From assembly GCA_937895785.1 (NCBI GenBank), contig CALBKW010000024.1, forward strand, positions 1 through 10,789: 10,789 nucleotides of DNA, in the 5' to 3' direction. Positions within the stretch are counted from its first letter, which is position 1. Each line of letters starts with the position of its first letter. The notes beneath the pieces were generated by a model. The model was not told the DNA's origin. It saw only the letters and a program-made list of their open reading frames with translations, and searched no databases. Shown in pieces: positions 1 through 6,580 of this stretch. This stretch comes from an uncultured Candidatus Melainabacteria bacterium. Its GTDB lineage: Bacteria > Cyanobacteriota > Vampirovibrionia > Gastranaerophilales > Gastranaerophilaceae. Position numbers and translations under genes: made by a program.

Positions 1-1787
1 TATAGGGCTTTATATGCTCCGTTTTCTATAGCCATTAATTCATCGTGAGTTCCAAGTTCTACCAATTCACCTTCATTAATAACTGCAATTCTATCAGCGT
101 TTTTAATGGTTGATAATCTATGTGCAATGATAAATACTGTTCTGTTTTGCATTAAGTTATCGATAGCTTTTTGAACTAGAGCTTCTGATTCATTATCCAA
201 TGCACTTGTAGCTTCGTCTAAAATTACTATAGGAGCTTTTCTAATCATCGCTCTTGCTATTGCAACACGTTGACGTTGACCTCCAGAAAGTGTTAGACCT
301 CTTTCGCCTAACATTGTTTCCAATCCATTAGGAAGCTCTGATATTACGTCTTGCAAGTGAGCATACTCAATAGCGTTGTTTAAGTCTTCTTCTGTTGCAT
401 CATTGTTGCCCATTAAGATATTTTCTTTAATTGTGCCTGAATACAAGAAGTTATCTTGAAATACCATTGAAATATTTTTTCTCAAAGAGTCAAGAGTGAA
501 GTTTCTAATATCAACATCATCAAACTTAATTGCGCCTGATTTAATGTCATAAAATCTTGGCAATAAGTTTACGATAGTCGATTTACCTCCGCCAGAGTTG
601 CCAACAATAGCAAGAGTTTCATTCTTATTAACTGTTAAATTTAAATTTTTAATAACAGGAATATCTTTAACATATTCAAATTCAACATTCTCAAATTTGA
701 TATCTCTTTCTAATGACTTCATTTCAATAGCATTTGGTGCATCAACAATTTCTGGACTGATATCAAATAACTCAAATACACGTCCCATTGCAACAAAGAT
801 GTTTTGTAGGTTTGTTAATGTATTGCCTAAAGTTTTAACAGGTTTATATAATAGCAACAATGACGTTACGAATGATGCGAAAGAACCTGCTGTCATAATA
901 CCAGTGTTAATCAAGTGTGTACCATAAGCTAAAACTAACGCGATACCAACAGATGCGATTAAATACATAATTGGTGACATCCAGCCAGCACGTTTAGTCA
1001 ATGACATATTTACGTTAAAAGAGTTCCAAATTTGTGTGATGAAATCTTTTTCTTGACGTTCTTGTAAACCATAAGCTGCCATAACTTTGTTGCCGCTATA
1101 TGTTTCGTTGATGTTAGTTGTGATATTTCCGCCAATTACCATGTTTTTGTTAGATGCAGATTTGATTCTTTTTCTAATCAAAGCAACTGGTAAGAATGCA
1201 ACATTTAAAACTAGTACCCCAACAATTGCTAATCTCCAAGAACTGTAAAGCATTACCGCAATTAGACCAAGTGCGCCAAACAAGCTGGTTGTAATTGTTT
1301 TTATTTGGTCAACAATACCAGCAGAAGCAGTTTGAGGGTCGTTCATATATCTTTGAATAATTACACCTGATGAGTTTTCATCAAAGAATTGAGGGTGCAT
1401 ATAAATTAATTTGTGGAACAAGTCAATTTTTACGTCATTTGTAATATGTTGGCTTGTCCAAGTTGATAAATATTCGTTTAAGTATCTTAATAGACCTTGT
1501 ACGGCTGCAAATGCAACAACTAAAAATGGAATTAAGAATGCAAACAACTGCCAAGTTAATGTGTATTCGTGGTTAAATACGTGGAACACCCAATCTTGTT
1601 TACCCACAACATAATCCATAAAAGGTTTTAATGCAAAAGCTGTAACGCCATCAAGTAATCCCAATGGAATTGCAACCATAAATGTTAATAATATTCTAAA
1701 CCAATAAGGTCTGATGTATGGCCAAATACGAGATAATAGCCAACCATATTTAAAAGAGTTTTTTGCTTGTGTTGAATCTAATTTCAT
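1..1787 (-). CDS. ABC exporter, fused permease and ATPase (MsbA-like), 3' end outside window
   Basis: Homodimeric type IV ABC exporter (MsbA/LmrA/BmrA group) in the inner membrane, which would use ATP to move a lipid or amphipathic substrate outward. About 595 codons are visible from ATG at 1787; the stop lies beyond base 1, so only the last few residues can be missing. Residues about 20-330 form the hydrophobic six-helix exporter region and about 358-595 the nucleotide-binding domain. All ATPase motifs are intact: Walker A GNSGGGKST (396-404, K402), signature LSGGQ (500-504), Walker B ending in LDEATSALD (D524, catalytic E525) and the switch histidine in IIAHRLST (H556). A GGAAAG Shine-Dalgarno sequence lies about 8 nt before the ATG. 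The gene lies 129 bp downstream of the XRE regulator on the same strand. The substrate cannot be told from sequence; lipid A-type flippase and drug exporter are both possible. Confidence 0.93.
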   Translation of the reverse strand, partial: MKLDSTQAKNSFKYGWLLSRIWPYIRPYWFRILLTFMVAIPLGLLDGVTAFALKPFMDYVVGKQDWVFHVFNHEYTLTWQLFAFLIPFLVVAFAAVQGLLRYLNEYLSTWTSQHITNDVKIDLFHKLIYMHPQFFDENSSGVIIQRYMNDPQTASAGIVDQIKTITTSLFGALGLIAVMLYSSWRLAIVGVLVLNVAFLPVALIRKRIKSASNKNMVIGGNITTNINETYSGNKVMAAYGLQERQEKDFITQIWNSFNVNMSLTKRAGWMSPIMYLIASVGIALVLAYGTHLINTGIMTAGSFASFVTSLLLLYKPVKTLGNTLTNLQNIFVAMGRVFELFDISPEIVDAPNAIEMKSLERDIKFENVEFEYVKDIPVIKNLNLTVNKNETLAIVGNSGGGKSTIVNLLPRFYDIKSGAIKFDDVDIRNFTLDSLRKNISMVFQDNFLYSGTIKENILMGNNDATEEDLNNAIEYAHLQDVISELPNGLETMLGERGLTLSGGQRQRVAIARAMIRKAPIVILDEATSALDNESEALVQKAIDNLMQNRTVFIIAHRLSTIKNADRIAVINEGELVELGTHDELMAIENGAYKAL

Positions 1788-1823
1788 AATATATCTTTCC
1801 ATTTTATTTATAACTATAAGTAC

Positions 1824-1829
1824 ATTATA
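1824..1829 (-). promoter_or_regulatory. candidate -10 box for the ABC exporter
   Basis: A consensus TATAAT on the minus strand, 37 bases upstream of the exporter's ATG. I see no convincing -35 box at the usual distance, and the surroundings are AT-rich, so chance occurrence is possible. Without this promoter the exporter would have to be read through from the XRE gene, and I see no clear terminator between the two. Confidence 0.35.
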
Positions 1830-1916
1830 CAATAAACGAAAATAAATATATAATTGTTGAATAGATATTGAGTTTTACTATATTATCAATTTATTTAAAA
1901 TCCTATATGCAACATT

Positions 1917-2255
1917 TTAAAATTTTTTGTTATCTTTATATTTTTTAAAGTTTTTAACTATGCTTGCAAAAAATTCCAACTCTTCTTCGTTAGAACTATA
2001 TATAAATTTTTCGAGTTCTAATCTGTTCTTGTTAACTAGAGGAATAGTATTTATTTTAAATTCGGAAATATCAATTTTTAAATAATCTATTATTTTAAAG
2101 AATGTTGTCAAAGAAGGTAAGTTTGTGTAGTTTTCAATCTTGCTGATTTGTTTTTCACCAATGCCGATTTTTTGTGCCAATTCTGTTTGAGTCAGCCCAG
2201 CTTTTTTGCGAAATTCTTTAATCTTATCTGCAATAAACTTTTTATCGACCATCAT
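1917..2255 (-). CDS. XRE-family helix-turn-helix transcriptional regulator
   Basis: Small cytoplasmic DNA-binding protein of 112 residues. Residues about 8-62 are a Cro/C1-type HTH (HTH_3): the core LTQTELAQKIGIGEKQISKIE contains the two helices and turn, followed by the typical NLPSLTTFFKIIDYL helices. The last 45 residues are charged and helical, probably for dimerisation. Start chosen at ATG 2255 because a strong GAGAGGTGA Shine-Dalgarno sequence precedes it; a second ATG follows immediately. It is divergent from the small LuxR-type gene at 2515 and lies upstream of the ABC exporter on the same strand, so it could control either, or itself through the dyad at 2297-2347. No phage or toxin partner is visible beside it, so a chromosomal regulator is the simplest reading. 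Its ligand and targets are unknown. Confidence 0.88.
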   Translation of the reverse strand: MMVDKKFIADKIKEFRKKAGLTQTELAQKIGIGEKQISKIENYTNLPSLTTFFKIIDYLKIDISEFKINTIPLVNKNRLELEKFIYSSNEEELEFFASIVKNFKKYKDNKKF

Positions 2256-2296
2256 TTATGCTCACCTCTCGGTTAATTAACAATAAGATAGCCCAT

Positions 2297-2347
2297 AAGG
2301 TCTTTATTTTAAACCACCTATTAGGTAATTTTTATAATAAAGGACTT
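2297..2347. promoter_or_regulatory. nested inverted repeat in the XRE leader, candidate operator
   Basis: Outer arms AAGGTCTTTATT (2297-2308) and AATAAAGGACTT (2336-2347) are complementary except for one mismatch and one wobble, with further pairing at 2310-2313/2331-2334. Near the centre sits ACCTATTAGGT (2316-2326) with perfect 5-bp half-sites. A minus-strand -10-like TATTAT lies inside the right arm, so a bound protein would block transcription of the XRE gene. Autoregulation by the XRE protein is inference. A structured 5' leader RNA is the alternative. Confidence 0.4.
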
Positions 2348-2441
2348 AATGCACGTACAAATTGTTACAAGGTTTTAATACTTTAATTTGTGTCTAAAAA
2401 CTAGTTTTTATCTACATTCTACGAAAATAGTAATATTTTTA

Positions 2442-2470
2442 TTGACATATCTAATGTAAAGTAGAATAAT
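2442..2470 (+). promoter_or_regulatory. sigma70-type promoter of the small LuxR-type gene
   Basis: A perfect -35 TTGACA (2442-2447), a 17-bp spacer and a -10 AATAAT (2465-2470, 5 of 6 matches). The start of transcription would be near 2477, giving a leader of about 38 nt. The direct repeats TAATGTAAA at 2452-2460 and 2467-2475 overlap the spacer and -10. Confidence 0.72.
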
Positions 2471-2475
2471 GTAAA
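2452..2475. repeat. direct repeat TAATGTAAA x2 in the promoter, candidate operator
   Basis: Nine identical bases occur at 2452-2460 and 2467-2475, spaced 15 bp start to start and overlapping the promoter -10. A related site in reverse orientation (TCTACATTCTAC, 2411-2422) lies upstream of the -35; its ATTCTAC pairs with GTAGAAT at 2461-2467. The arrangement suits a regulator binding site, but the regulator is unknown. Confidence 0.4.
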
Positions 2476-2514
2476 TATAGATAAGCGTTGTCGTCGCTTA
2501 GGGGAGCATATAAT

Positions 2515-2721
2515 ATGGTAGATTTAACAGAACGAGAGCTAGATGTTTTGAAATTAGTTACTCTTGGATTAACTAATAAGGAAATCGCAAAGGAATTAAC
2601 AGTTACAACTCACACAATAAAGGCTCATGTTAGTTCTATTTACGAGAAACTTTCTGTAAACAACCGCTTACAAGCTGCAGTATATGCACTTGTTCACGAA
2701 TTAGTTGTTATTCAAAATTAA
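2515..2721 (+). CDS. very small LuxR/GerE-type DNA-binding regulator (PedR-like)
   Basis: A 68-residue protein that is almost entirely a GerE/LuxR_C HTH domain with no receiver or ligand-binding domain. Family landmarks are present: LTERELDVL (4-12), G18, NKEIAKEL (21-28), the recognition helix around THTIKAHVSSIYEKL (32-46), N50-R51 and A54-A55. Start chosen at ATG 2515 because AGGGGAG (2500-2506) precedes it by 8 nt; an upstream in-frame TTG at 2488 would place that Shine-Dalgarno sequence inside the gene. Cyanobacteria have stand-alone regulators of similar size, such as PedR (Ssl0564), which respond to photosynthetic electron transport. Equivalence is inference, and in a non-photosynthetic relative the signal would have to differ. 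It diverges from the XRE gene and converges on trpS. Confidence 0.88.
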   Translation: MVDLTERELDVLKLVTLGLTNKEIAKELTVTTHTIKAHVSSIYEKLSVNNRLQAAVYALVHELVVIQN

Positions 2722-2733
2722 AAACAAGGTTAT

Positions 2734-2757
2734 AAGTTAGGATTAAATCTTAATTTT
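2734..2757 (+). terminator. weak candidate terminator after the LuxR-type gene
   Basis: TTAGGAT (2737-2743) can pair with ATCTTAA (2747-2753) through one G-U wobble, with a 3-nt loop followed by TTTT. The stem is AT-rich and the U-tract short. The position, just after the stop codon and before convergent trpS, is the main support. Confidence 0.3.
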
Positions 2758-2769
2758 GCACTTAGCTAC

Positions 2770-3813
2770 TTAGTCGAAGTAGTTAATTTTCATTGCGCTA
2801 CGTACGTTGTGCAATGTTTGTTCTGCAACTTTTTTAGCTTCTGCAGTGCCTTGTTTTAAAATTTCGTATACATCGGAAGTTTTTGTTTCCCATTCTTTTC
2901 TACGATTTCTAATTGGTTCAAGTTCTTGTTGAATAACGTTATTTAATAATTTTTTAACCTTAACATCACCTAAACCACCTTTTTGGTAATGGGCTTTTAG
3001 TTCATCAATGTTGTTGTATTCAGGTAAAAATTCTTTAAAATGTTCATCTTTACAGAATGCATCAAGATATATAAATACAGGATTATTTTCTGTTTCACCA
3101 GGGTCTTCCACACGTAAGTGGTTTGGATCTGTGAACATAGACATAATTTTCTTTTTAATTTCTTCAGGTTCATCTGATAAATAGATACAGTTGCCCAAAG
3201 ACTTACTCATTTTGGCTTTTCCGTCTAAACCTGGAAGGCGTAAGCAAGCGCTATTTCTTGGTAACATAATGTTAGGTTCAACAAGAGTTTCACCATATAA
3301 AGTATTAAATTTGTGTACAATTTCTCTGCATTGTTCAAGCATTGGTTTTTGATCTTCACCCGCAGGTACTGTTGTTGCTCCAAAAGCTGTAATATCAGCA
3401 GCTTGGCTAATTGGATATGCAAGAAAACCAACTGGAATATTATTTTCAAAATTTCTCATTTTAATTTCAGATTTTACAGTCGGATTTCTTTGTGCTCTAG
3501 CTACAGTTACAAGATTCATATAGTAAAAAGTCAATTCAGTAAGTTCTGGAATCATTGATTGAATAAGTATGGTAGATTTTGTTGGGTCTATTCCGCAAGC
3601 TAAGTAATCCAAAGCAACTTCAATGATATTGTCACGAACCTTTTGTGGATTTTCTGCATTATCTGTTAAAGCTTGAGCATCAGCAATCATAATATAAATT
3701 TTGTCAAAACCACCCTCGTTTTGAAGTGTTACACGTTCTCTTAATGAACCTACATAATGACCTATGTGTAACTTTCCAGTTGGTCTATCGCCTGTTAAAA
3801 TAACTTTTCCCAT
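2770..3813 (-). CDS. trpS: tryptophanyl-tRNA synthetase
   Basis: Charges tRNA-Trp with tryptophan using ATP in the cytoplasm; class Ic aminoacyl-tRNA synthetase. At 347 residues it has the normal TrpRS length. The N-terminal GDRPTGKLHIGHYVGSL is the TrpRS form of the first nucleotide-binding signature, with HIGH at residues 16-19. KMSKS is at 201-205 within GKAKMSKSLGN. MIADAQALTDNAENP (about 42-56) and the ITAFGATTVPAGEDQ stretch belong to the tryptophan-binding Rossmann region. The C-terminal part is the helical anticodon-binding domain. Start at ATG 3813 is supported by a GCAAGGTAA Shine-Dalgarno sequence about 7 nt upstream. The gene is monocistronic, divergent from tcdA and convergent with the LuxR-type gene. 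The short leader leaves no room for a T-box, so regulation by a tryptophan T-box is unlikely. Confidence 0.97.
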   Translation of the reverse strand: MGKVILTGDRPTGKLHIGHYVGSLRERVTLQNEGGFDKIYIMIADAQALTDNAENPQKVRDNIIEVALDYLACGIDPTKSTILIQSMIPELTELTFYYMNLVTVARAQRNPTVKSEIKMRNFENNIPVGFLAYPISQAADITAFGATTVPAGEDQKPMLEQCREIVHKFNTLYGETLVEPNIMLPRNSACLRLPGLDGKAKMSKSLGNCIYLSDEPEEIKKKIMSMFTDPNHLRVEDPGETENNPVFIYLDAFCKDEHFKEFLPEYNNIDELKAHYQKGGLGDVKVKKLLNNVIQQELEPIRNRRKEWETKTSDVYEILKQGTAEAKKVAEQTLHNVRSAMKINYFD

Positions 3814-3841
3814 TTATATTACCTTGCCTTTCAATGATTTA

Positions 3842-3871
3842 ATTATGTAATAGATATTGATTAATTGTCAA
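3842..3871 (-). promoter_or_regulatory. promoter of trpS
   Basis: On the minus strand a perfect -35 TTGACA (3871 down to 3866), an 18-bp spacer and a -10 CATAAT (3847 down to 3842). The transcript would start near 3836, about 23 nt before the start codon. On the other strand the same -35 bases read TTGTCA (3865-3870), a possible -35 for the divergent tcdA-like gene, though no good plus-strand -10 follows it. Confidence 0.6.
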
Positions 3872-3920
3872 TGAAAAAATTTTATTGTAATCTTTTATAT
3901 GTGAATGGAGTTAAGTAAAA

Positions 3921-4676
3921 ATGTTAAATCAATTTTCAAGAACAGAATTATTATTAGGTAAAGAAGCACTAGAAAAGCTTGCAAAATCAAGAGTTATTGT
4001 ATTTGGAATTGGCGGAGTTGGTGCTTATGCCGTCGAAGCCCTAGTGAGAAGTGGTTTAGGTACAATTGATATCGTAGATGATGACAAAGTTTGTATTACA
4101 AACTTGAATAGACAACTTTATGCTACTCGTTCAAGTGTTGGTAAATACAAAGTTGAAGTGGCTAAAGAACGAATTTTAGATATAAATCCAAATTGTATTG
4201 TAAATACACATCAAACTTTTTATACGCCAAAAACAGAAAATGAATTTGATTTTAGCCAATATGATTATGTAATTGATGCTATTGACACCGTTGTTGGTAA
4301 ATTGTCATTAATAGAAAAAGCAAAAGCCATTGGAACTCCAATTATTTGCGCAATGGGAGCTGGGAACAAACTAGATCCAACTAGATTTGAAGTTACTGAT
4401 ATTTCAAAAACTTCAGTTTGTCCATTGGCAAAAGTTATACGAACAGAATTGAAAAAACGTAGAATTAAAGGAGTAAAAGTTGTTTATTCAAAAGAACAAC
4501 CAATAAAACCGAAAGAGGATATGTCAATAAGCTGTAAAAATCATTGTGTATGCCCTCCTGGAACAAGAAAATGTACGGTAAAACATCAAATTCCAGGAAG
4601 TACCGCTTTTGTTCCTCCTGTTGTAGGTATGATTATTGCAGGTGAAGTTATAAAAGACTTGATAAAAGAAAATTAA
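3921..4676 (+). CDS. tcdA: tRNA threonylcarbamoyladenosine dehydratase (TcdA/CsdL, ThiF/E1-like)
   Basis: ATP-dependent enzyme that cyclises t6A37 to ct6A on ANN-decoding tRNAs; member of the ThiF/MoeB/E1 superfamily. The 251-residue length is normal. GIGGVG (29-34) is the Rossmann nucleotide-binding loop. DIVDDD (50-55), NLNRQL (61-66) and K75/K77 match the ATP-binding residues of the fold, and VIDAIDTVVGKL (118-129) is the conserved acidic stretch. The QIPGSTAFVPPVVGMIIAGEVIKDLI end (223 onward) is typical of the Firmicutes/cyanobacteria-like TcdA branch. Four cysteines (C205, C209, C211, C218) sit just before it and may bind a metal or form a redox site, but I believe this cluster is common in that branch. 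Start at ATG 3921 has GGAG (3907-3910) 10 nt upstream. Transcription ends in the strong hairpin at 4691-4731. Confidence 0.92.
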   Translation: MLNQFSRTELLLGKEALEKLAKSRVIVFGIGGVGAYAVEALVRSGLGTIDIVDDDKVCITNLNRQLYATRSSVGKYKVEVAKERILDINPNCIVNTHQTFYTPKTENEFDFSQYDYVIDAIDTVVGKLSLIEKAKAIGTPIICAMGAGNKLDPTRFEVTDISKTSVCPLAKVIRTELKKRRIKGVKVVYSKEQPIKPKEDMSISCKNHCVCPPGTRKCTVKHQIPGSTAFVPPVVGMIIAGEVIKDLIKEN

Positions 4677-4690
4677 AATTTATAGGACAT

Positions 4691-4731
4691 GTAAGGCGGT
4701 CGGCTAGAAAAGCCGACCGCCTTACTTTTTT
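4691..4731 (+). terminator. rho-independent terminator of tcdA
   Basis: A perfect 15-bp stem, 4691-4705 paired with 4711-4725, encloses an AGAAA loop and is followed by six Ts. The stem is GC-rich, in sharp contrast to its surroundings. There is no T-run on the other strand, so it acts only on plus-strand transcripts. Confidence 0.95.
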
Positions 4732-4818
4732 ATTAACCTTTGTAAATATTGGGCTGAAATTAAGCAATAATCATGTTTGAGCAAACTTAATTGGTGCATA
4801 AAGTAGTGTGGAATTAAA

Positions 4819-6315
4819 ATGAATATTCAATCAATAAATACTGTATCAAGAACATTTGCACCAAAGGTTAACAAACAAGTTAAACAACAACCAAAAATGG
4901 TAGCAGGTTTAGCTAATGATACTTTTCAAAGAAGTTGTGAAGTTACAAATCCAATAAAAACTTATAATGCTCCTGCACCGTCATTTACTGGAGCATTTGG
5001 AACTTGGACTTATAGAAGATTGCCATCTTCAACTCAAGCCGTAATTGATAAAGCTTATAATAATATGAAACAAAAGTATGGTGATAATGTTGAAACAATT
5101 ACTTTTGAAGAAGATGAGTTTTCACCAAAAAATGAGTATTGTTTAAAAGCGACTCTAAAGGGTGATGAATCTCATAGTGAATTTTATGATGCTAATGCAA
5201 ATAAATTAGGCGAAGAAGATGTTACAATGTATTCAAAAAAAGGTAACGTTTATAAAATTGTTAAAAATGTTGATTATAGAAACAATACAACTACGAAAGT
5301 TCGTTCAGAAGTAGATAACACTGGTAGAATGGTAGTTACTGATGAAGTTAGAATTATTAGAGATAAAGATAATAAAGTTATAAGAAAAGAAATGATGACA
5401 CATTCTCCTGTTACAGGGGCTTATGACCAAAAATATGTTTATCCAAACGGTACGGAAAAAGTTATTTCAAAAGCTCGTAGAATAAAAGAAAATGGCAAAG
5501 AAATTATCCAAAAAGATATGGAATCTCTTGACGGTACAAGAACTCAATACAAACTTGAACAAGATAACAAAGGGAATAAATCATTAAAATATAAAATTAC
5601 AGATAAAAATGGTAATGTTTTGATGAATTTGAACAAAACGATGCAAAGATTGTCTGAAAATAAAGTTCGTTCTACAAACGGTGACAAATCTTATGATGTA
5701 ACTTTTGAAAAAGATAAAATTACAATAGAAGAAAAGGGCAAAGAACCAACAGAAATTAGAATTTCAAATGGTTCAATGTTTTCAAAAGGTTTGAAAATTG
5801 AAGGTAACAGAAATGAAATGCTTGAATTGATGCAAAAGTTACCTGCAGAGCAATTGATGGCGTTAGGTGATACAGTAAAAACTTTAAATGGTTTAAGCAA
5901 AGATGAATGTATGATGTATCCTACAAAAGGACAAATAGATACAATCAATGACGTTTTCTCTATTTTACACGAAACAGGTCATGCTATAGATTATAGACAT
6001 TCAAATATGATGATGGGAAATGTCGCTGATATTGGCAATGATTTTAACTTGAGAAGAATTTATACTCAAGAAAGGGAAACTTTTGATGCGGCTTACCCGA
6101 ATGCACAAAGAAACCATGTCGGATATTTTATAAAACAAGCAAACCATTATGACGGCAAATGGGGCGGATTAAGCGAAGTTATTGCCGAAACAAATGCGCT
6201 AAGAGATTCTTATACAACAGAAATGTCATTAGCTCCAAGAGTTCAATATTTGCAACAACATTATCCTCGTACAATTGCATATATTAACGGAAGATTAGAA
6301 AATTATAAAGGCTAA
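4819..6315 (+). CDS. putative lethal-factor-like zinc metalloprotease with N-terminal repeat region
   Basis: A 498-residue protein; predicted function is zinc-dependent proteolysis, inferred from motifs. HETGHAID (384-391) gives two zinc-binding histidines (H384, H388) and the catalytic E385. About 65 residues later GGLSEVIAETNAL supplies the third ligand, best read as E453 with E457 one turn on. This spacing, the AID after the motif and the C-terminal PRTIAYINGRL resemble the catalytic domain of anthrax lethal factor (M34/ATLF: HEFGHAVD, NEAEFFAEAF, KTFQFINDQI). Residues about 60-330 are beta-like, charged and repetitive (phrases such as DKDNKVIRKE and DKNGNVLMN, loosely like YD repeats). 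The first 58 residues are low-complexity and end in PSFTG; no signal peptide or membrane segment is seen. GTGGAA precedes the ATG by about 6 nt. I found no convincing promoter upstream. Secretion route and substrate are unknown. Confidence 0.8.
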   Translation: MNIQSINTVSRTFAPKVNKQVKQQPKMVAGLANDTFQRSCEVTNPIKTYNAPAPSFTGAFGTWTYRRLPSSTQAVIDKAYNNMKQKYGDNVETITFEEDEFSPKNEYCLKATLKGDESHSEFYDANANKLGEEDVTMYSKKGNVYKIVKNVDYRNNTTTKVRSEVDNTGRMVVTDEVRIIRDKDNKVIRKEMMTHSPVTGAYDQKYVYPNGTEKVISKARRIKENGKEIIQKDMESLDGTRTQYKLEQDNKGNKSLKYKITDKNGNVLMNLNKTMQRLSENKVRSTNGDKSYDVTFEKDKITIEEKGKEPTEIRISNGSMFSKGLKIEGNRNEMLELMQKLPAEQLMALGDTVKTLNGLSKDECMMYPTKGQIDTINDVFSILHETGHAIDYRHSNMMMGNVADIGNDFNLRRIYTQERETFDAAYPNAQRNHVGYFIKQANHYDGKWGGLSEVIAETNALRDSYTTEMSLAPRVQYLQQHYPRTIAYINGRLENYKG

Positions 6316-6348
6316 CTTAGACCTTTATAATTATACAATTCAATAAAA

Positions 6349-6372
6349 AAAAGACCTATTTCTAGGTCTTTT
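6349..6372. terminator. bidirectional terminator between the protease gene and tRNA-Phe
   Basis: A perfect 10-bp stem AAAAGACCTA/TAGGTCTTTT with a TTTC loop. On the plus strand it ends in TCTTTT. On the minus strand the A-run at 6345-6352 becomes a T-run of eight. It therefore ends the protease transcript from one side and the tRNA-Phe transcript from the other. Confidence 0.88.
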
Positions 6373-6376
6373 AAAG

Positions 6377-6452
6377 TGGTGCCGCGTCTCGGAATCGAAC
6401 CAAGGACACAGGGATTTTCAGTCCCTTGCTCTACCAACTGAGCTAACGCGGC
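6377..6452 (-). tRNA. tRNA-Phe (anticodon GAA), CCA encoded
   Basis: Folds as a standard 76-nt cloverleaf on the minus strand. The acceptor arms are GCCGCGT and ACGCGGC, followed by discriminator A and an encoded CCA. The D-arm is GCTC/GAGC with an AGTTGGTA loop, the anticodon stem AGGGA/TCCCT with loop CTGAAAA (anticodon GAA), and the T-arm CTTGG/CCGAG around TTCGATT. No intron or mismatch is seen. The tRNA delivers phenylalanine to UUU/UUC codons. Its 3' end faces the bidirectional terminator. Confidence 0.98.
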
Positions 6453-6551
6453 TTAAATGCTTTGCTATTGGTTCTTAGACTTTTTCGATTTTACATTTTT
6501 AAATCATTTGTGTAATTTTTGTGTAATGACCGATTTGTCTAACGTAGTATT

Positions 6552-6580
6552 AAATTACCATAGTCCGTCTAAAATGTCAA
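6552..6580 (-). promoter_or_regulatory. candidate promoter of tRNA-Phe
   Basis: On the minus strand a perfect -35 TTGACA (6580 down to 6575), a 17-bp spacer ending in TGG (extended -10 like) and a weak -10 TAATTT (6557 down to 6552). It overlaps the last codons of the upstream minus-strand ORF. The tRNA precursor would then carry a leader of about 90 nt. The remaining bases 6453-6551 are AT-rich, and I see nothing else in them. Confidence 0.45.

Noticed and set aside
598..1614. Plus-strand ORFs of 109 and 67 codons
   Set aside because: They lie antisense to the ABC exporter, whose frame carries all ATPase and membrane features; they are shadows of it.
2488..2514. TTG start adding nine residues to the LuxR-type protein
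   Set aside because: The AGGGGAG Shine-Dalgarno sequence lies inside that extension and is ideally spaced for the ATG at 2515.
3225..3558. 74- and 81-codon ORFs within trpS
   Set aside because: Both are alternative-frame readings of the TrpRS gene, with odd composition (Cys/Phe/Ile-rich) and no ribosome binding site.
4530..4580. Four-cysteine cluster in the TcdA-like protein as a novel feature
   Set aside because: I believe a cysteine-rich stretch before the QIPGS motif is common in the non-proteobacterial TcdA branch, so it is noted in the gene entry only.
5691..5948. 85-codon minus-strand ORF
   Set aside because: It is antisense to the protease gene and lacks a start signal; the hydrophobic look arises from reverse-reading of Lys/Asn/Glu-rich coding DNA.
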